From UBA6627 sp965248675 (GTDB lineage Bacteria > Chloroflexota > Dehalococcoidia > UBA2979), in contig CBDFJZ010000007.1 of NCBI GenBank assembly GCA_965248675.1, positions 310,001 through 374,000 of the forward strand: 64,000 nt of DNA, written 5' to 3'. Position 1 is the stretch's first letter. Each line of letters starts with the position of its first letter. A program made the translations under genes and the position numbers. A model generated the notes under the pieces. The model was not told the origin of the DNA. It did not search any database and was given only the letters and a program-made list of their open reading frames with translations. This document shows, piece after piece, positions 17,922 to 27,210 of the stretch.

Positions 17922-18404
17922 ATGGCGAAGCGCAGATCCGTCAAAGAAGCGAAGGGCGCGACCGTCGCCTCGCATCGCCGTGCGCGCTACGACTACGACG
18001 TCCTCGAGCGCTACGACGCCGGGATCGTGCTGACCGGTACCGAGATCAAGTCGATCCGCGACCGCCACGTCACGCTCAACGAGGGCTACGCCCGCTTCCG
18101 AGGCAATGAGCTCTACCTGTATAATGTGCACATCGCCCAGTACGGGCCCGCTCGCGAGAATCACGACGTGATTCGGCCTCGCAAACTGTTACTCCACCGC
18201 CGAGAGCTCGAACGACTCCGGCAGGCGATGCAGGTGCAGCCGCGGACCACCGTGATCCCGGTGCGGATGTACCTTTACAACGGACTGGCAAAAGTCGAGA
18301 TCGGGCTCGCGAAGGGTCGCCGTCGTTATGACAAGCGACAGGCGATCAAGAAGCGCGAAACCGAGCGCGACATGCAGCGCGCCGTTCGACACGCCCAACG
18401 CTGA
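17922..18404 (+). CDS. smpB: SsrA-binding protein SmpB
   Basis: This 160-aa protein binds tmRNA and is essential for trans-translation at stalled ribosomes. Conserved elements are YEAGIVLTGTEIKS-like sequence (YDAGIVLTGTEIKSIR), the YNVHIAQY strand, HDVIRPRKLLLH, and a basic C-terminal tail (KGRRRYDKRQAIKKR) that enters the mRNA channel. Its partner RNA ssrA begins 117 bp downstream on the same strand, the classical smpB-ssrA pairing. Confidence 0.97.
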   Translation: MAKRRSVKEAKGATVASHRRARYDYDVLERYDAGIVLTGTEIKSIRDRHVTLNEGYARFRGNELYLYNVHIAQYGPARENHDVIRPRKLLLHRRELERLRQAMQVQPRTTVIPVRMYLYNGLAKVEIGLAKGRRRYDKRQAIKKRETERDMQRAVRHAQR

Positions 18405-18419
18405 GCAGGCGTGCTCAGC
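18400..18419 (+). terminator. Hairpin at the smpB stop codon
   Basis: GCTGAGCA and TGCTCAGC form a perfect 8-bp stem around GGCG, overlapping the smpB stop codon. It lacks a T-tract. It may terminate or protect the smpB mRNA ahead of ssrA. Confidence 0.45.
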
Positions 18420-18521
18420 GCCAGGGTCGCCTCGCTGAGGGCTCCTTCCTCGAGGTGTTCGTGTCGAGGATCGGTGCGCGGTCCGTTGTACTTGTCCGCC
18501 TGTACGGACGAACCACATCGT

Positions 18522-18885
18522 GGGGACGACAGGAATCGACAGGTGCGGTCGGACCTGGATTGCGGGTCGAGGTGTCACCACCCTCGTAAAACAGGTGGCA
18601 ATAAGGTAATTGGCGAAACCAACGAACTCGCCCTCGCTGCGTAACTAACGTAGTGACGTGGCACACGGTCTCCCCCCGGCGGGCCGTGATGCTGCGACAT
18701 TTTGTCCGGGGTGCTTCGTGAACCGTGCGCCGCAGGCGCTCACGACCAAGATCACTGCGACTAGCTGGCATGCTCTACGCCAACGGCGGAGCGCCGGCGA
18801 AGCTAAATGCCGTCGGCTACGCCCGTAGTAGATTCAGGCCGCACGTACGCTGGACGGGGAGTTCGATTCTCCCCCGTCTCCACCA
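18522..18885 (+). ncRNA. ssrA: Transfer-messenger RNA (tmRNA)
   Basis: This 364-nt RNA starts GGGGACGACAGGAATCGAC, the usual tmRNA 5' end, and ends in the T-arm GGGGAGTTCGATTCTCCCC followed by CGTCTCC and CCA. The acceptor stem GGGGACG pairs with CGTCTCC with one G-U pair. The tag reading frame ends ETNELALAA before TAA at about 18642-18644, giving a tag close to GNKVIGETNELALAA; ALAA is the ClpXP/ClpAP degron. The genome-encoded CCA and 3' end form the boundary of the accessory island. Confidence 0.92.
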
Positions 18886-20343
18886 ACTCCAACATCTTGC
18901 CCCGCTGGGGAGTACTCCGGCGGGAACAGGACCGCCGCGGCGTCGGCGGTTTCCTGCATCCCCGCCCCGATCAGCGTCCTGAAACCTGGCATCGGAAGGA
19001 GGCCGCTGATCCGCTTCGTCTCCACGTCCACGAACACCCGCTCGACGATCGGCGCGACCAACCGCCTCCGCTCATCCGGGGTGGCTTCATCCCACATTCC
19101 TGGCAGGTCACCCAGAAGGGCCGCGACCTCGCCCACCTCGATCGGCGTCGTGCCCAAAGCGTGGCGGATCTCCGCATCGATGGCTGCGAGGCGTGCCTCG
19201 TACTCGGCCAGCGAAAATCCACCGTCCGCGTAGGCCCGCACGAGCCTCTGACGGTTCTCCTGGAGGCTGTCAATGTTCCGCTCTCCCGTGTCCGCGGTGT
19301 ACCCCGCGATCTGGTCCCGCCAGTCATCTGAGAGTTCGAGGGAGCGAAGGATCGCGCCGATCTGCTCGTCCACTGCGTGAGCCATCAGCGAGCGGCGGTT
19401 TGTCTGGCACTGGTGTCCGTGGCGCTCCCGGTACATCGCCCGGCTCTCGCGCCCGCGCTCGGCGTGCAGCGAGTTCCCGCACCGGGCGCACTTGATGATC
19501 CCCGCGAGCACGCCGCGCGGCTTGTCTGCCACCCGGCGATGCGGGCCGCGCCGCACCCGGCGGGCCTGCACGCGCTCGAATGGTTCAGACGGGATGAGGG
19601 CCTCATGCTGGCCGGGGAACTCCTCGCCGCGGAAGGTCACGACTCCGGTGTAGAAGCGACAGTTGAACAGGTCCTTCATCGCGTGCGCCGTGAAGAGGTG
19701 CCCCTTCTTCGTACGGAAACCGTCGCGGTTCAGCATCGCCGCGATCGCACCGTTCGACTGGCCGGCGGCGCGGGCCGCGAACGCCTCCCGGACCGCCTCG
19801 CCCGCCTCCGGGTCCACGATGGGAGCCTCGCGGGCTTCGCCCGGCACGTAGCCGAACGGGATCGGACCGACCGGAAGCCCCGACTCGGCCCGCTGACGCT
19901 GCGACTTCACGACGTGCACGGCGAGTTGGTCCGAGAAGAACTCGGAGAATCCGCCGATCATCGTCAGCATCAATTTCCCGGACGGGGTGGAAAAGTCGAT
20001 GTTCTCTGTGAGGCTGACGAACCCGACGCCCGCCTTGCCGAGCCGCTGGAGCGCATCCGTCTGCACGGATGTTCCGCGCCCAACGGTCGATCGTGTGGAC
20101 CACCACCGCGTCGAACGCGCCGCGGCTCGCATCAGCCAGGAGCGCGGAGAGTTGTGGGCGCTTTTCGAGCCGATCGGTGTGTGCGCTCACCCCTTCGTCG
20201 GCGTAGATGCCCACGAGGGTCAGGCCGTGCTGATCCGCGTATCGCTCGATCTCCCGCCGCTGAGCGTCGAGGGAGCGGCCGTCCACCTGCTCATCGGTCG
20301 AGACGCGGACGTAACCGACGATCCGAGTAACTGCTGGCTTCAT
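18834..20343 (-). pseudogene. Large serine recombinase, frameshifted
   Basis: A site-specific recombinase of about 500 codons. The N-terminal resolvase domain has RIVGYVRVSTDEQ with the nucleophile Ser, EGVSAHT and HTIDRWARN; after a 1-2 nt frame break near 20070 the sequence goes on as VQTDALQRLGKAG, FVSLTENIDFSTPSGKL, the recombinase domain, a zinc ribbon (CARCGNSLH) and a coiled coil. The ATG at 20343 has AGGAGG 9 nt upstream. The last residues, GGESNSPSSVRAA, are read antisense through the 3' end of ssrA, so the gene's end was made by integration into tmRNA. The frame break makes it inactive unless it is a sequencing error. Confidence 0.85.
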
Positions 20344-20465
20344 CGCTTTCGCCTCCTGAGGATGATCGCGCGGACCACGTCCGCCCATTCGCGCATCATG
20401 TGCTCCAGTGCGGCGCGCTCCGCCTGGTCATCGCTATCGAGAGGCTTCGCCTCGGGTCCGGCCAT
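20340..20465 (-). CDS. 41-aa protein coupled to the recombinase
   Basis: A short frame, MAGPEAKPLDSDDQAERAAL and onward, with a strong GGGGAGG site 6 nt before the ATG. Its TGA overlaps the recombinase ATG (ATGA), which strongly suggests real translation and coupling. The product is charged, helical and ends ILRRRKR. It could modulate or help fold the recombinase; the function is unknown. Confidence 0.5.
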   Translation of the reverse strand: MAGPEAKPLDSDDQAERAALEHMMREWADVVRAIILRRRKR

Positions 20466-20557
20466 TGCTGACCTCCCCGGTCCGTCCGAGTCCTTCCCAG
20501 ACCCGGTGGGAGCCTCTGCGCCGCCCCAAGCGATGAAAGCAGACCGTGCATCACTTC

Positions 20558-20728
20558 CTAGATTGACGGTTCGAGTTTGACCTCGAACTCTCCGTTTTTC
20601 GTCCGTCGCCAGGTGAGCCGCCCAAACGCGATGGACTGCTCGACGATGGCGCTGTTCGACTCCAACTTCGCCGCGATCGCCGCGATAAGTTCCTTCGCCG
20701 AGTCCGCTTTCGCTGCGTAGGCGGTCAT
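20558..20728 (-). CDS. 56-aa hypothetical protein in the recombinase operon
   Basis: A short frame beginning MTAYAAKADSAKELIAAIAA and ending GEFEVKLEPSI, with a helix then beta-strands (SIAFGRLTWRRT). Its start overlaps the stop of the 336-aa gene by 4 bp (ATGA). It lies about 90 bp upstream of the 41-aa frame, so four frames run head to tail towards ssrA. No family recognised. Confidence 0.5.
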   Translation of the reverse strand: MTAYAAKADSAKELIAAIAAKLESNSAIVEQSIAFGRLTWRRTKNGEFEVKLEPSI

Positions 20729-21735
20729 TGCTGCCCCGCCCTCACGAGCAGGTCACCGAGTTCTGGCTGCGGGTGGAGGATGCTCTGCCCACGCGACCGC
20801 TCGACGTGCAGGACGCCCTCGGCCTCCAACTGCTTCACGAGCGCCGAGATGTTCACGCCAATCGCTTCTGCCGCGGCGTAGAGGGCACGCCAGCCGAGCG
20901 GGCCGGACGCGAGGCGCTGTTCAGCGAGGTAGATGAAATGCCGGAAGGCCCCAGTGCGGATGAGGTGTGGAAAGGAGACGGCGGCAGCGCGTCCGGCGCC
21001 CAGCGCAAGTGAGATGTCCTCGCTGATGTCATCTAGCTGTCTCTTGAGGGAGGTCAGCATGCTCCGCTCGAGAGGTGTGAACTCCTCCTCCTCGAGGAGC
21101 CGATCGGCCTCACGCCTGACGACATCGATCGCAACGTGTACGCGTCCGATCGCCTCGAGGGATGGTGCGAGCGGCGGGGCGGGTTGAGTCGCATCGTCCT
21201 CGGTAGCGCCGCCCCCGTCACGCTGCCCGTTCACGGTGCGAATCGCCGACGCAACCGCATCGGCTGACAGACCTTCCCGTCGACCGGCGGTCCAGTCAGA
21301 GAGCATGGCAGGCAGAGTCGTGACCGCGCGTTCGTCGCCGAACTCTTCAAGCGTCTTGGCTGCGGTCGTGCGAGCGTTCTCAGCCGCAGATGAGTCCCTC
21401 GCGTACTCTGCAATGAAAGCGTCGTTTTCGACAGTCCGTGGCCAGCGCGCGAGCACGCCGATCACCTTGGCGGCCTGATTCGGATCGTGCAGCGCGAATG
21501 CCTTGAGGGCGAGTGTCGCGTCCTCGGCCGGCCCGAGGCCGGCGACGAACCCGATCAGGTCCAGAGCGCCGGTGGAGTCCAGTCGCTCGGGCTCCGCCCG
21601 GAGCGTCTCGAAGAAGTCAGCGCGCTGCTCTCCGCTCTCGACGAGACGCTGCCTCATGATATCGGTCGCGGCTTTTGACACGGCCGGCTGCCCGTCGATC
21701 GTAAGCAGCCAAAGATCGCTCCACAATTCAGGCAC
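20725..21735 (-). CDS. Hypothetical protein with C-terminal winged-helix-like segment
   Basis: This 336-aa cytosolic protein has a HEAT-like helical N-terminal half (PNQAAKVIGVLARWPRTVEN and similar) and an acidic linker rich in Asp, Pro and Ala. A long helix follows (RREADRLLEEEEFTPLERSM), then a C-terminal part, AIGVNISALVKQLEAEGVLH, that resembles a winged helix. A DNA-binding accessory role for the adjacent recombinase is possible. It is the first gene of the operon; the next frame overlaps by 4 bp. No close family recognised. Confidence 0.55.
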   Translation of the reverse strand: MPELWSDLWLLTIDGQPAVSKAATDIMRQRLVESGEQRADFFETLRAEPERLDSTGALDLIGFVAGLGPAEDATLALKAFALHDPNQAAKVIGVLARWPRTVENDAFIAEYARDSSAAENARTTAAKTLEEFGDERAVTTLPAMLSDWTAGRREGLSADAVASAIRTVNGQRDGGGATEDDATQPAPPLAPSLEAIGRVHVAIDVVRREADRLLEEEEFTPLERSMLTSLKRQLDDISEDISLALGAGRAAAVSFPHLIRTGAFRHFIYLAEQRLASGPLGWRALYAAAEAIGVNISALVKQLEAEGVLHVERSRGQSILHPQPELGDLLVRAGQQ

Positions 21736-22021
21736 GCCACTGCACCTCCGGTGGTCGAATATCGACGCGCGCCGCGTTCGTCCGTCTCCCTACGCGACAT
21801 CGCGCGCTGGCCGGGCCGGTTTCAGTCAGTCGGCGTGAGGCTCACCCCCGAGGTGGAGAATGAGCGCCGCCCCACAGTCCCGCGGTTTGTCAGCCGTGGG
21901 AGTGCTTAGCGTCACCCAGAGCAGGCTGAAGACCGCAGCACAGGTCGAAAACACCCAGAGAGGACTTCGAGGCGTGAACGGCTCGACGCCGTTGCTAGGT
22001 GCTCCGACACCGGTGATCTAG

Positions 22022-22336
22022 CTCGCTTCTGGCGAGAAGCCCCGCCACAGGGTCATTCCTGGTCCAGACCCACGTAGCGATCCGCAGTCGGCCGAGTGGA
22101 ACCGCGGGGCAGAGCGCCTCCTCGGGTATGCGCCGGACGACGTGATCGGTCGCCAGTGCCACGAGGTGATGGGGAGCCTGAACCCGGAGGGGACCTCGGC
22201 GGCGTGCGCGCAGGGATGCCCCGCGCTGCTGGCCTTGCGGGCAGGGCGCCTGCCCCATGCGTTCGACATCCAGGCGCGCAGCGCCGCGGGGGAGCGCAGG
22301 CTCCTCTCGCTCACGCCGGTGATCGTGTGGGAATGA
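22022..22336 (+). pseudogene. PAS-domain fragment
   Basis: The frame reads EWNRGAERLLGYAPDDVIGR then CHEVMG, a C-rich stretch (CAQGCPAL), HAFDIQARSAAGERRLLS and a stop. This is the central and C-terminal part of a PAS sensor domain of the kind found in PAS-LuxR regulators. The frame has no proper start, and no helix-turn-helix follows. About 285 bp upstream (21736-22021) hold no gene. It is a remnant within the island. Confidence 0.6.
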
Positions 22337-22392
22337 CAACTCGTTTTGGCTCCACCGTGATGATGAGTTCTGGCCCCACCCCATGGTCGTGA

Positions 22393-22592
22393 TCAGCGTG
22401 TCTGCGCACCTCCCTTCGTGACGCGCAGGCGGTAGGACTCGCTGCCGGTCTCGATGATGTGGGCGTGGAAGGTGAGGCGGTCGACGACCGCGGCGGCGAG
22501 GCGGGGGTCGGCGAAGGTCTGGCCCCACTCGGAGAAGGGGGCGTTGGAGGCGACTGCCACCGAGGCCCGCTCCTCACGCTCGGTGAGGGTTC
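22393..22592 (-). pseudogene. IS21-family IstB ATPase, C-terminal fragment
   Basis: The minus-strand frame reads ASNAPFSEWGQTFADP, LAAAVVDRLTFHAHIIETG and ESYRLR, matching the C-terminal third of IstB transposition helper ATPases. The N-terminal Walker A part and istA are missing; the homology breaks off near 22590. A decayed insertion sequence. Confidence 0.75.
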
Positions 22593-22648
22593 TGTCAGAA
22601 CTCAGGGCACGGATGACGCGCAGTGAAGCCTCCTCACTGTTGCCCTGT

Positions 22649-22875
22649 CTACGCCGCCGCCATTTCGGCGATCAGTGCATGCCAGCGCCCGACGAAGCGT
22701 CGTCGCTGCTCGGCCAGGGGGACGACCTCGCCGCGGCGACCGCGAGCGCGCAAGTACTAGCGGAACTCCTCAAACGCCGAGCAGAAGCGTGCCGCTGAGG
22801 CGAAGCTCCCGAAACCGAGCATCGGGTGGATGTAGGTGGGGTTGTTGGCGTCGTCGCCCAGCTTGCGTCGGAGCT
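22649..22875 (-). pseudogene. DDE transposase, C-terminal fragment
   Basis: The minus-strand frame reads PMLGFGSFASAARFCSAFEE, an in-frame TAG, then RRGEVVPLAEQRRRFVGRWH and IAEMAAA. This looks like the tail of a DDE transposase of a different type from the neighbouring IS. It ends exactly where the IS left repeat begins, so that IS probably inserted into this older element. Confidence 0.55.
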
Positions 22876-22898
22876 TGTGCTACCAGAAAATGTCGTCC
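22876..22898. repeat. Left terminal inverted repeat of the IS
   Basis: 23 bp beginning TGTGCTACCAGAAAA; pairs with 24013-24035 in inverted orientation with two mismatches. Confidence 0.7.
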
Positions 22899-22907
22899 GC
22901 CCGAATG

Positions 22908-23945
22908 TCACGCGGCGAGACGCTCGTACTCGTGATGCAGCCCGCCCAGGATCGGCCGACCCACGACTTGGCCCTCGCTCCGGGGCGGTGACCGTGGCCG
23001 CCGGTCGTCCGGAGCCCACAGTTCGAGCGCCTGGTGCGGTCGCACGTGGTTGTAGCGCGCGACGCACTCCCGCAGCACCGGTCGCAGGTGGCGCTCGTTC
23101 ACGATCATCAGCTGGTCGAGACATGCGCGCCTGAGCGTTCCGACCACACGCTCCGCGCTGGCGTTCGCCTGCGGTGCCCGCACCGCAGTGAGGACCGTCT
23201 TGATCCCGATCGCTCGCGCCTTGCCCATGCAGGCAGCGCCGGACGAGCGGTCGCGGTCGCGGATCAGCTAGCGGGGCTGCTGCCCCCACGGCGTCGCCGC
23301 CAGCCACTGACGCCCCACCCACGGCGCCGTCGGATGTGCCGTCACGTTGAAATGCACGATGCGGCGGCGCGCGTGCGTGATGAAGAAGAGGACGTACAGC
23401 GTCTTGAAGCTGCGCGTCTGCACGGTGAAGCAGTCCGCAGCCCAGGGCTGCGGGCGGTGGTTGGCGAGGAGGCTTCGCCAGGACTGGGACGGCGGACGGC
23501 GCTGCGCCCTCCGCCGATAGCACCTCACCGTCTCCGCGCTCACCGCGTAGCCGAGCGCGGGTCGCTCACCCTGGATGCGGACGGCGCCCCGGCGCGGGTT
23601 CCCGGTTGCGATCCTCGCGATCAGCCCTTGCAGCTCTTTGCTGATACGCGGCCGGCCCGGCTGTCGCGCTCGGCGCTTCCACGTCCAGTACCCGCGCCAC
23701 GCCGTGCGGTGCCAGCGGATGACCGTCTCCGGCTGCACGATCACCGGGGTGGAACGCCAGCCGGGCCAATACCGGGAGCGCCACGACCACAAGCGACGGT
23801 CGGCTGGCTTCGTTCGCGTGCGAGCGCGCTGACCGGTCAGCACGGCGAGCTGCTGCCGCAGGGCCAGGTTCTCGAGCATCAGGTCGTGCTTTGATCGCAG
23901 CGCGCTTCGAACCGCGTTCGTCAGTAACCCAAGGTACGTTCGCAT
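22908..23945 (-). pseudogene. Integrase-core transposase with an in-frame stop
   Basis: The protein begins MRTYLGLLTNAVRSALRSKH and has a helix-turn-helix region, then a DDE core: first Asp in WAADCFTVQT, second in LIRDRDRSSG, and Glu in PQANASAERVVGTLRR. It ends GRPILGGLHHEYERLAA, normal for this family (about 345 codons). A TAG at 23268-23270 splits it just before the second catalytic Asp, so the enzyme is probably dead. Confidence 0.8.
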
Positions 23946-24012
23946 GGCGGAGCCTCCTGCCCACGCAGGAGGCAGCCTTCAGATGGACGCCCGCGGGGTC
24001 AACTCAACGCCA

Positions 24013-24035
24013 GGATGACGTTTTCTGGTAGCACA
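24013..24035. repeat. Right terminal inverted repeat of the IS
   Basis: Reverse complement reads TGTGCTACCAGAAAACGTCA; partner of 22876-22898. Confidence 0.7.
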
Positions 24036-24653
24036 GGTCCGGGAAGTTCGAGGTGGTCGGGCACGCAGGGACGGTGAGGAGGCGGTGGTGGTCTGGGCGG
24101 TGCGGAACGGACTGCTGGATGACTAGCGACACGGACTGCTTCCGGCGACTTGCAGCGAGTGCGCACTGCGGCGAAGCAGCTCCGGCGCCAGACCCTCCAC
24201 AAAGGCTGCCTTGAGGTAGCACAGACCTCTGTCTCTACCCACGCATTTCGCGATGAGTGGTTGGTCGCGCAGTAGCAGGTACAAACTACCGAATACACGC
24301 CGGAAGGTTCTGTCATTGTAGAAGACTACGTCGCCGTGTAACCTAATTGTGGGGCAACCAAGGCCAACGCACGCTCCGGCTTGGTGGACGTTCTACGCAG
24401 CGGGTTGGTCGCTCTCCTAAAACGGACGTGCGGTGATAGAAGCGCCGGAGGCTTCCGGCAGTTCCGGTCTGTTCGACTGGATCGCAGGATCGTCAGACCT
24501 TCCGCAGGCCCGCCGCCTCTAAAGCTGCGGCTTTCATGAGGCCTGCCGCGATCCAACGGACTCTCGTACAAGGAGGCTGTGAACGGCCCGGAGCCCGATG
24601 GGGCGCCCCCTTAGAACAAGATACTCAAGCTATACCCACCAGGGGGCCGCCAA
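24036..24653. other. Gene-free stretch in the island
   Basis: About 620 bp without a credible frame. Its base composition is less GC-rich than the flanking core. Small GC hairpins occur near 24440 and 24515. The promoter of the M1 peptidase should lie at the right end. Confidence 0.4.
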
Positions 24654-26216
24654 TTGGCGTTCGCTTTCGGCTTGCAAGTCAAACTGCTCGAAACCCTTCA
24701 ACCGACCGCGCGGGTTGCTCTGTCGTGTTTGATGGCCGTTGCCGTGATTACGGCATGTGACGACGGAGATATACCCACTCCGACTCTGGAACCAACAGCC
24801 TCCCCGGCGCGGGAACCGACGCCCACGCCGATTCGGACCGCTCGTCCTGGCGCGGCAGGGCTGGACGACCCTCTCTATCCCGGTCTGGGCAACGGCGGAT
24901 ATGACGTTTCCCGCTACACGGTGACCCTCGACATCGACGTGGAAGCCAACGAGATTTCGGGCCGGACTCAAATCGAAGCCGACGCAACACAGGACCTCTC
25001 CTCATTCAATCTGGACTTGCGAGGCTTAACGGTTACGCAGGTTACCGTGGATGGCCTCCCAGCCGACCACTCTCGCACCGGATACGAGCTGACAATCGAG
25101 CCCGGTGCGCCGATCCCTGTAGGAACGACCTTCAATGCCACGGTCTCTTACGAGGGTCAGCCTTCGACCAGCTATGCGCCTGGAACAAGTCTCCTAATCG
25201 GCTGGATAAACTACGGGACCGGGATAATCGCGTACGGCGAACCCTGGGGGGCGTCGCACTGGCTCCCGGTCAATGAGCATCCATCCGATAAAGCCTTGTA
25301 CACCTTCATCATCACGGTGCCCGAGCCCTATGAAGCGGCCTCAAACGGTGAATTGACCAGTACGACCGACCACGGAGAGACTGTGACGTACGTATGGGAA
25401 AGCGTCCATGAGATGGCCAGCTATCTGGCGTTCTTGGCGGTCGCACAGTTTGACGACGTCGCCCGTGAAAGTCCTGGGGGGATAACCGTCGTTGACTCGG
25501 TTGAAGCGTCGATTGACGAATCCGCAAGGCGTAGTCTCGATAGCGTCCCTTTGATAGTCGATTTTTTCAGTGAACTATTCGGGCCGTACCCATTCGAGTC
25601 CACCGGCTCCGTCGTCATTGACGAGGCGATTCCGCCGCTGGAAACCCAGCCCCGGCCCGTCTACGGGATCCGGGCCCTGGAGACTTTTGGCGACAGGTTG
25701 ATAGCCCACGAGTTGGCGCACCAGTGGTTTGGGAACCTGCTTACTCCCGCGTCGTGGCAGGACTTGTGGCTGAACGAGGGGTTCGCCACCTACGCCGAGT
25801 GGCTGTGGTTAGACCACAAGTCCGGCGGCGGCTGTTTCGAGCAGTTCTGGGAGATGGTCTGGCGACCTGTCTATGGGCCGCCGGCGAATCCCGACCCCGG
25901 CTCCCTTTTCAGCGGCGGCATCTATGAGAGAGGCGCAATGGCCCTTCACGCACTGCGCGGCGAAATCGGCGAGGAGGCGTTTTTCAAGATGCTGCGTGAG
26001 TATGTGTCCCGCCATGCCGGAGGCAACGTGACAACCGAGGATCTTGTCGCTGTGGCTGAGGAGATTGCAGGCAGGGATCTGGACGGCCTTTTCGATTCCT
26101 GGCTCTTCGGTGAGACCACTCCACCTCCGCCGGGAATGAACAGCGGTCTGGGAAGTCAGACAGCGCCTTCCCCGGGTCGGGCTATTGGGGAGGGGTGTCC
26201 ACGCGAACATCGGTGA
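24654..26216 (+). CDS. M1-family zinc metallopeptidase, lipoprotein
   Basis: This protein of about 520 aa has a lipoprotein signal ending in AVAVITAC, so the Cys would be lipidated, followed by a Thr/Pro-rich linker. The catalytic domain has HELAHQWFGN (HExxH zinc ligands and catalytic Glu) and, 18 residues later, the third ligand in LWLNEGFATYAEW. The usual GxMEN exopeptidase motif is not clear, so cleavage specificity is uncertain. The TTG start with GGGGG upstream keeps the signal peptide intact. Codon use is visibly less GC-rich than in core genes, suggesting transfer. Confidence 0.85.
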   Translation: MAFAFGLQVKLLETLQPTARVALSCLMAVAVITACDDGDIPTPTLEPTASPAREPTPTPIRTARPGAAGLDDPLYPGLGNGGYDVSRYTVTLDIDVEANEISGRTQIEADATQDLSSFNLDLRGLTVTQVTVDGLPADHSRTGYELTIEPGAPIPVGTTFNATVSYEGQPSTSYAPGTSLLIGWINYGTGIIAYGEPWGASHWLPVNEHPSDKALYTFIITVPEPYEAASNGELTSTTDHGETVTYVWESVHEMASYLAFLAVAQFDDVARESPGGITVVDSVEASIDESARRSLDSVPLIVDFFSELFGPYPFESTGSVVIDEAIPPLETQPRPVYGIRALETFGDRLIAHELAHQWFGNLLTPASWQDLWLNEGFATYAEWLWLDHKSGGGCFEQFWEMVWRPVYGPPANPDPGSLFSGGIYERGAMALHALRGEIGEEAFFKMLREYVSRHAGGNVTTEDLVAVAEEIAGRDLDGLFDSWLFGETTPPPPGMNSGLGSQTAPSPGRAIGEGCPREHR

Positions 26217-26285
26217 CAGCCCCGTAAACTGTGTACGTCGCGTCCGCCGCTACTCATACCAGCCCGATCCAAATAGCAGCCCGTC

Positions 26286-27086
26286 ATGCCGCACAATCCA
26301 AGTGTGTTTCTGACGGTTCTCGCCCGATTCCGGGTTGAGCAACACATAGTCGACCCAATGACCCGCCTCAGTGGCTGTGGGGCACGAGTATTCGATCCGA
26401 GCGGCCGTCGTCGCGCTCAACTGACCGACGAAGCCCTGCAAATGCTGACCGGATCGAATTTGCCGTCCCACGACAGCACGCGCAGCGTCTTGTTGCACGA
26501 GTATTCGGCCTCGTTGGACGAGCACACCGATCCGGGCGGTGTCTTGCGTGGCGTGAGCTATCCGCATGGGCTCTGCTTCAGCTCGGATGGCCGCCATCTC
26601 TTCGTGGCGGACGCCGGAGCGCCCGAGGTGCATATCTACCTTCGAGCTGGCGACGATTGGTTTGGTGTGCGCCGCCCAGAATCCACAATCAAGATCATGG
26701 ATGAAGCGCCGTTCTCGCGCGGACACGTCAATCCGCAGGAGGGTGGCCCGAAGGGGCTCGATCTCAACGTCGACTCCACCGTCCTCGTGGTCACGAGCGA
26801 GTTTCAGCCGCTCGCCTTTTTCGATGTGCCGGCGATGCTGGAGCAAGGCAGCGCGCGGACCGCCCGGCCGAGCGGAGCAATCGACGCGCAGATGGATGAG
26901 CATCCATCTCCGCTATCTCAGCGTGAACAGCAGGCGTTGGACGTCGTCCGCGAACTGAACATGACGGAGCTGGAGGCGAGAGTCCGGGCGGCGGAAGCCA
27001 CGCTCGCGCGCCTGACGAACAGCATGTCGTGGCGGGTCACCGCACCGCTCCGCCGCCTCCGATCCGGATTCGGAGGGCTCCGTTAG
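26286..27086 (+). CDS. Beta-propeller-type protein fragment with C-terminal coiled coil
   Basis: This 266-aa frame contains propeller-blade sequence (SYPHGLCFSSDGRHLFVADA, GPKGLDLNVDSTVLVVTSE), then a coiled coil (LEARVRAAEATLARLTNS) and the tail MSWRVTAPLRRLR, a motif common at the end of proteins in glycosyltransferase loci. A stop codon lies just before the first ATG and only a few blades are present, so the N-terminus is probably missing. Its place at the end of the island supports decay. Function unknown. Confidence 0.55.
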   Translation: MPHNPSVFLTVLARFRVEQHIVDPMTRLSGCGARVFDPSGRRRAQLTDEALQMLTGSNLPSHDSTRSVLLHEYSASLDEHTDPGGVLRGVSYPHGLCFSSDGRHLFVADAGAPEVHIYLRAGDDWFGVRRPESTIKIMDEAPFSRGHVNPQEGGPKGLDLNVDSTVLVVTSEFQPLAFFDVPAMLEQGSARTARPSGAIDAQMDEHPSPLSQREQQALDVVRELNMTELEARVRAAEATLARLTNSMSWRVTAPLRRLRSGFGGLR

Positions 27087-27210
27087 CATTCGCCTCGCCT
27101 GAGGGTGGACGCGCGGGTCCGACGTCGCTCTCGCAGGTTCATCCGTGCAGCATCCGCCGTTCACGGGCTATGATTCCGAGGCGGGTCGCCGCCCGCTGCC
27201 GGGGGACGCG

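Larger units (their letters stand above)
22876..24035 (-). mobile_element. 1.16-kb insertion sequence with 23-bp inverted repeats
   Basis: The left end TGTGCTACCAGAAAATGTCG and the inverted right end match at 21 of 23 positions. Between them is one integrase-core transposase on the minus strand. No clear target-site duplication is seen (left flank GAGCT, right flank GGTCC). The size fits IS3/IS481-like elements carrying a single transposase. Confidence 0.75.

Noticed and set aside
23268..23270. In-frame TAG in the transposase as a recoded codon
   Set aside because: A single stop in a mobile element next to other broken elements is better explained by decay.
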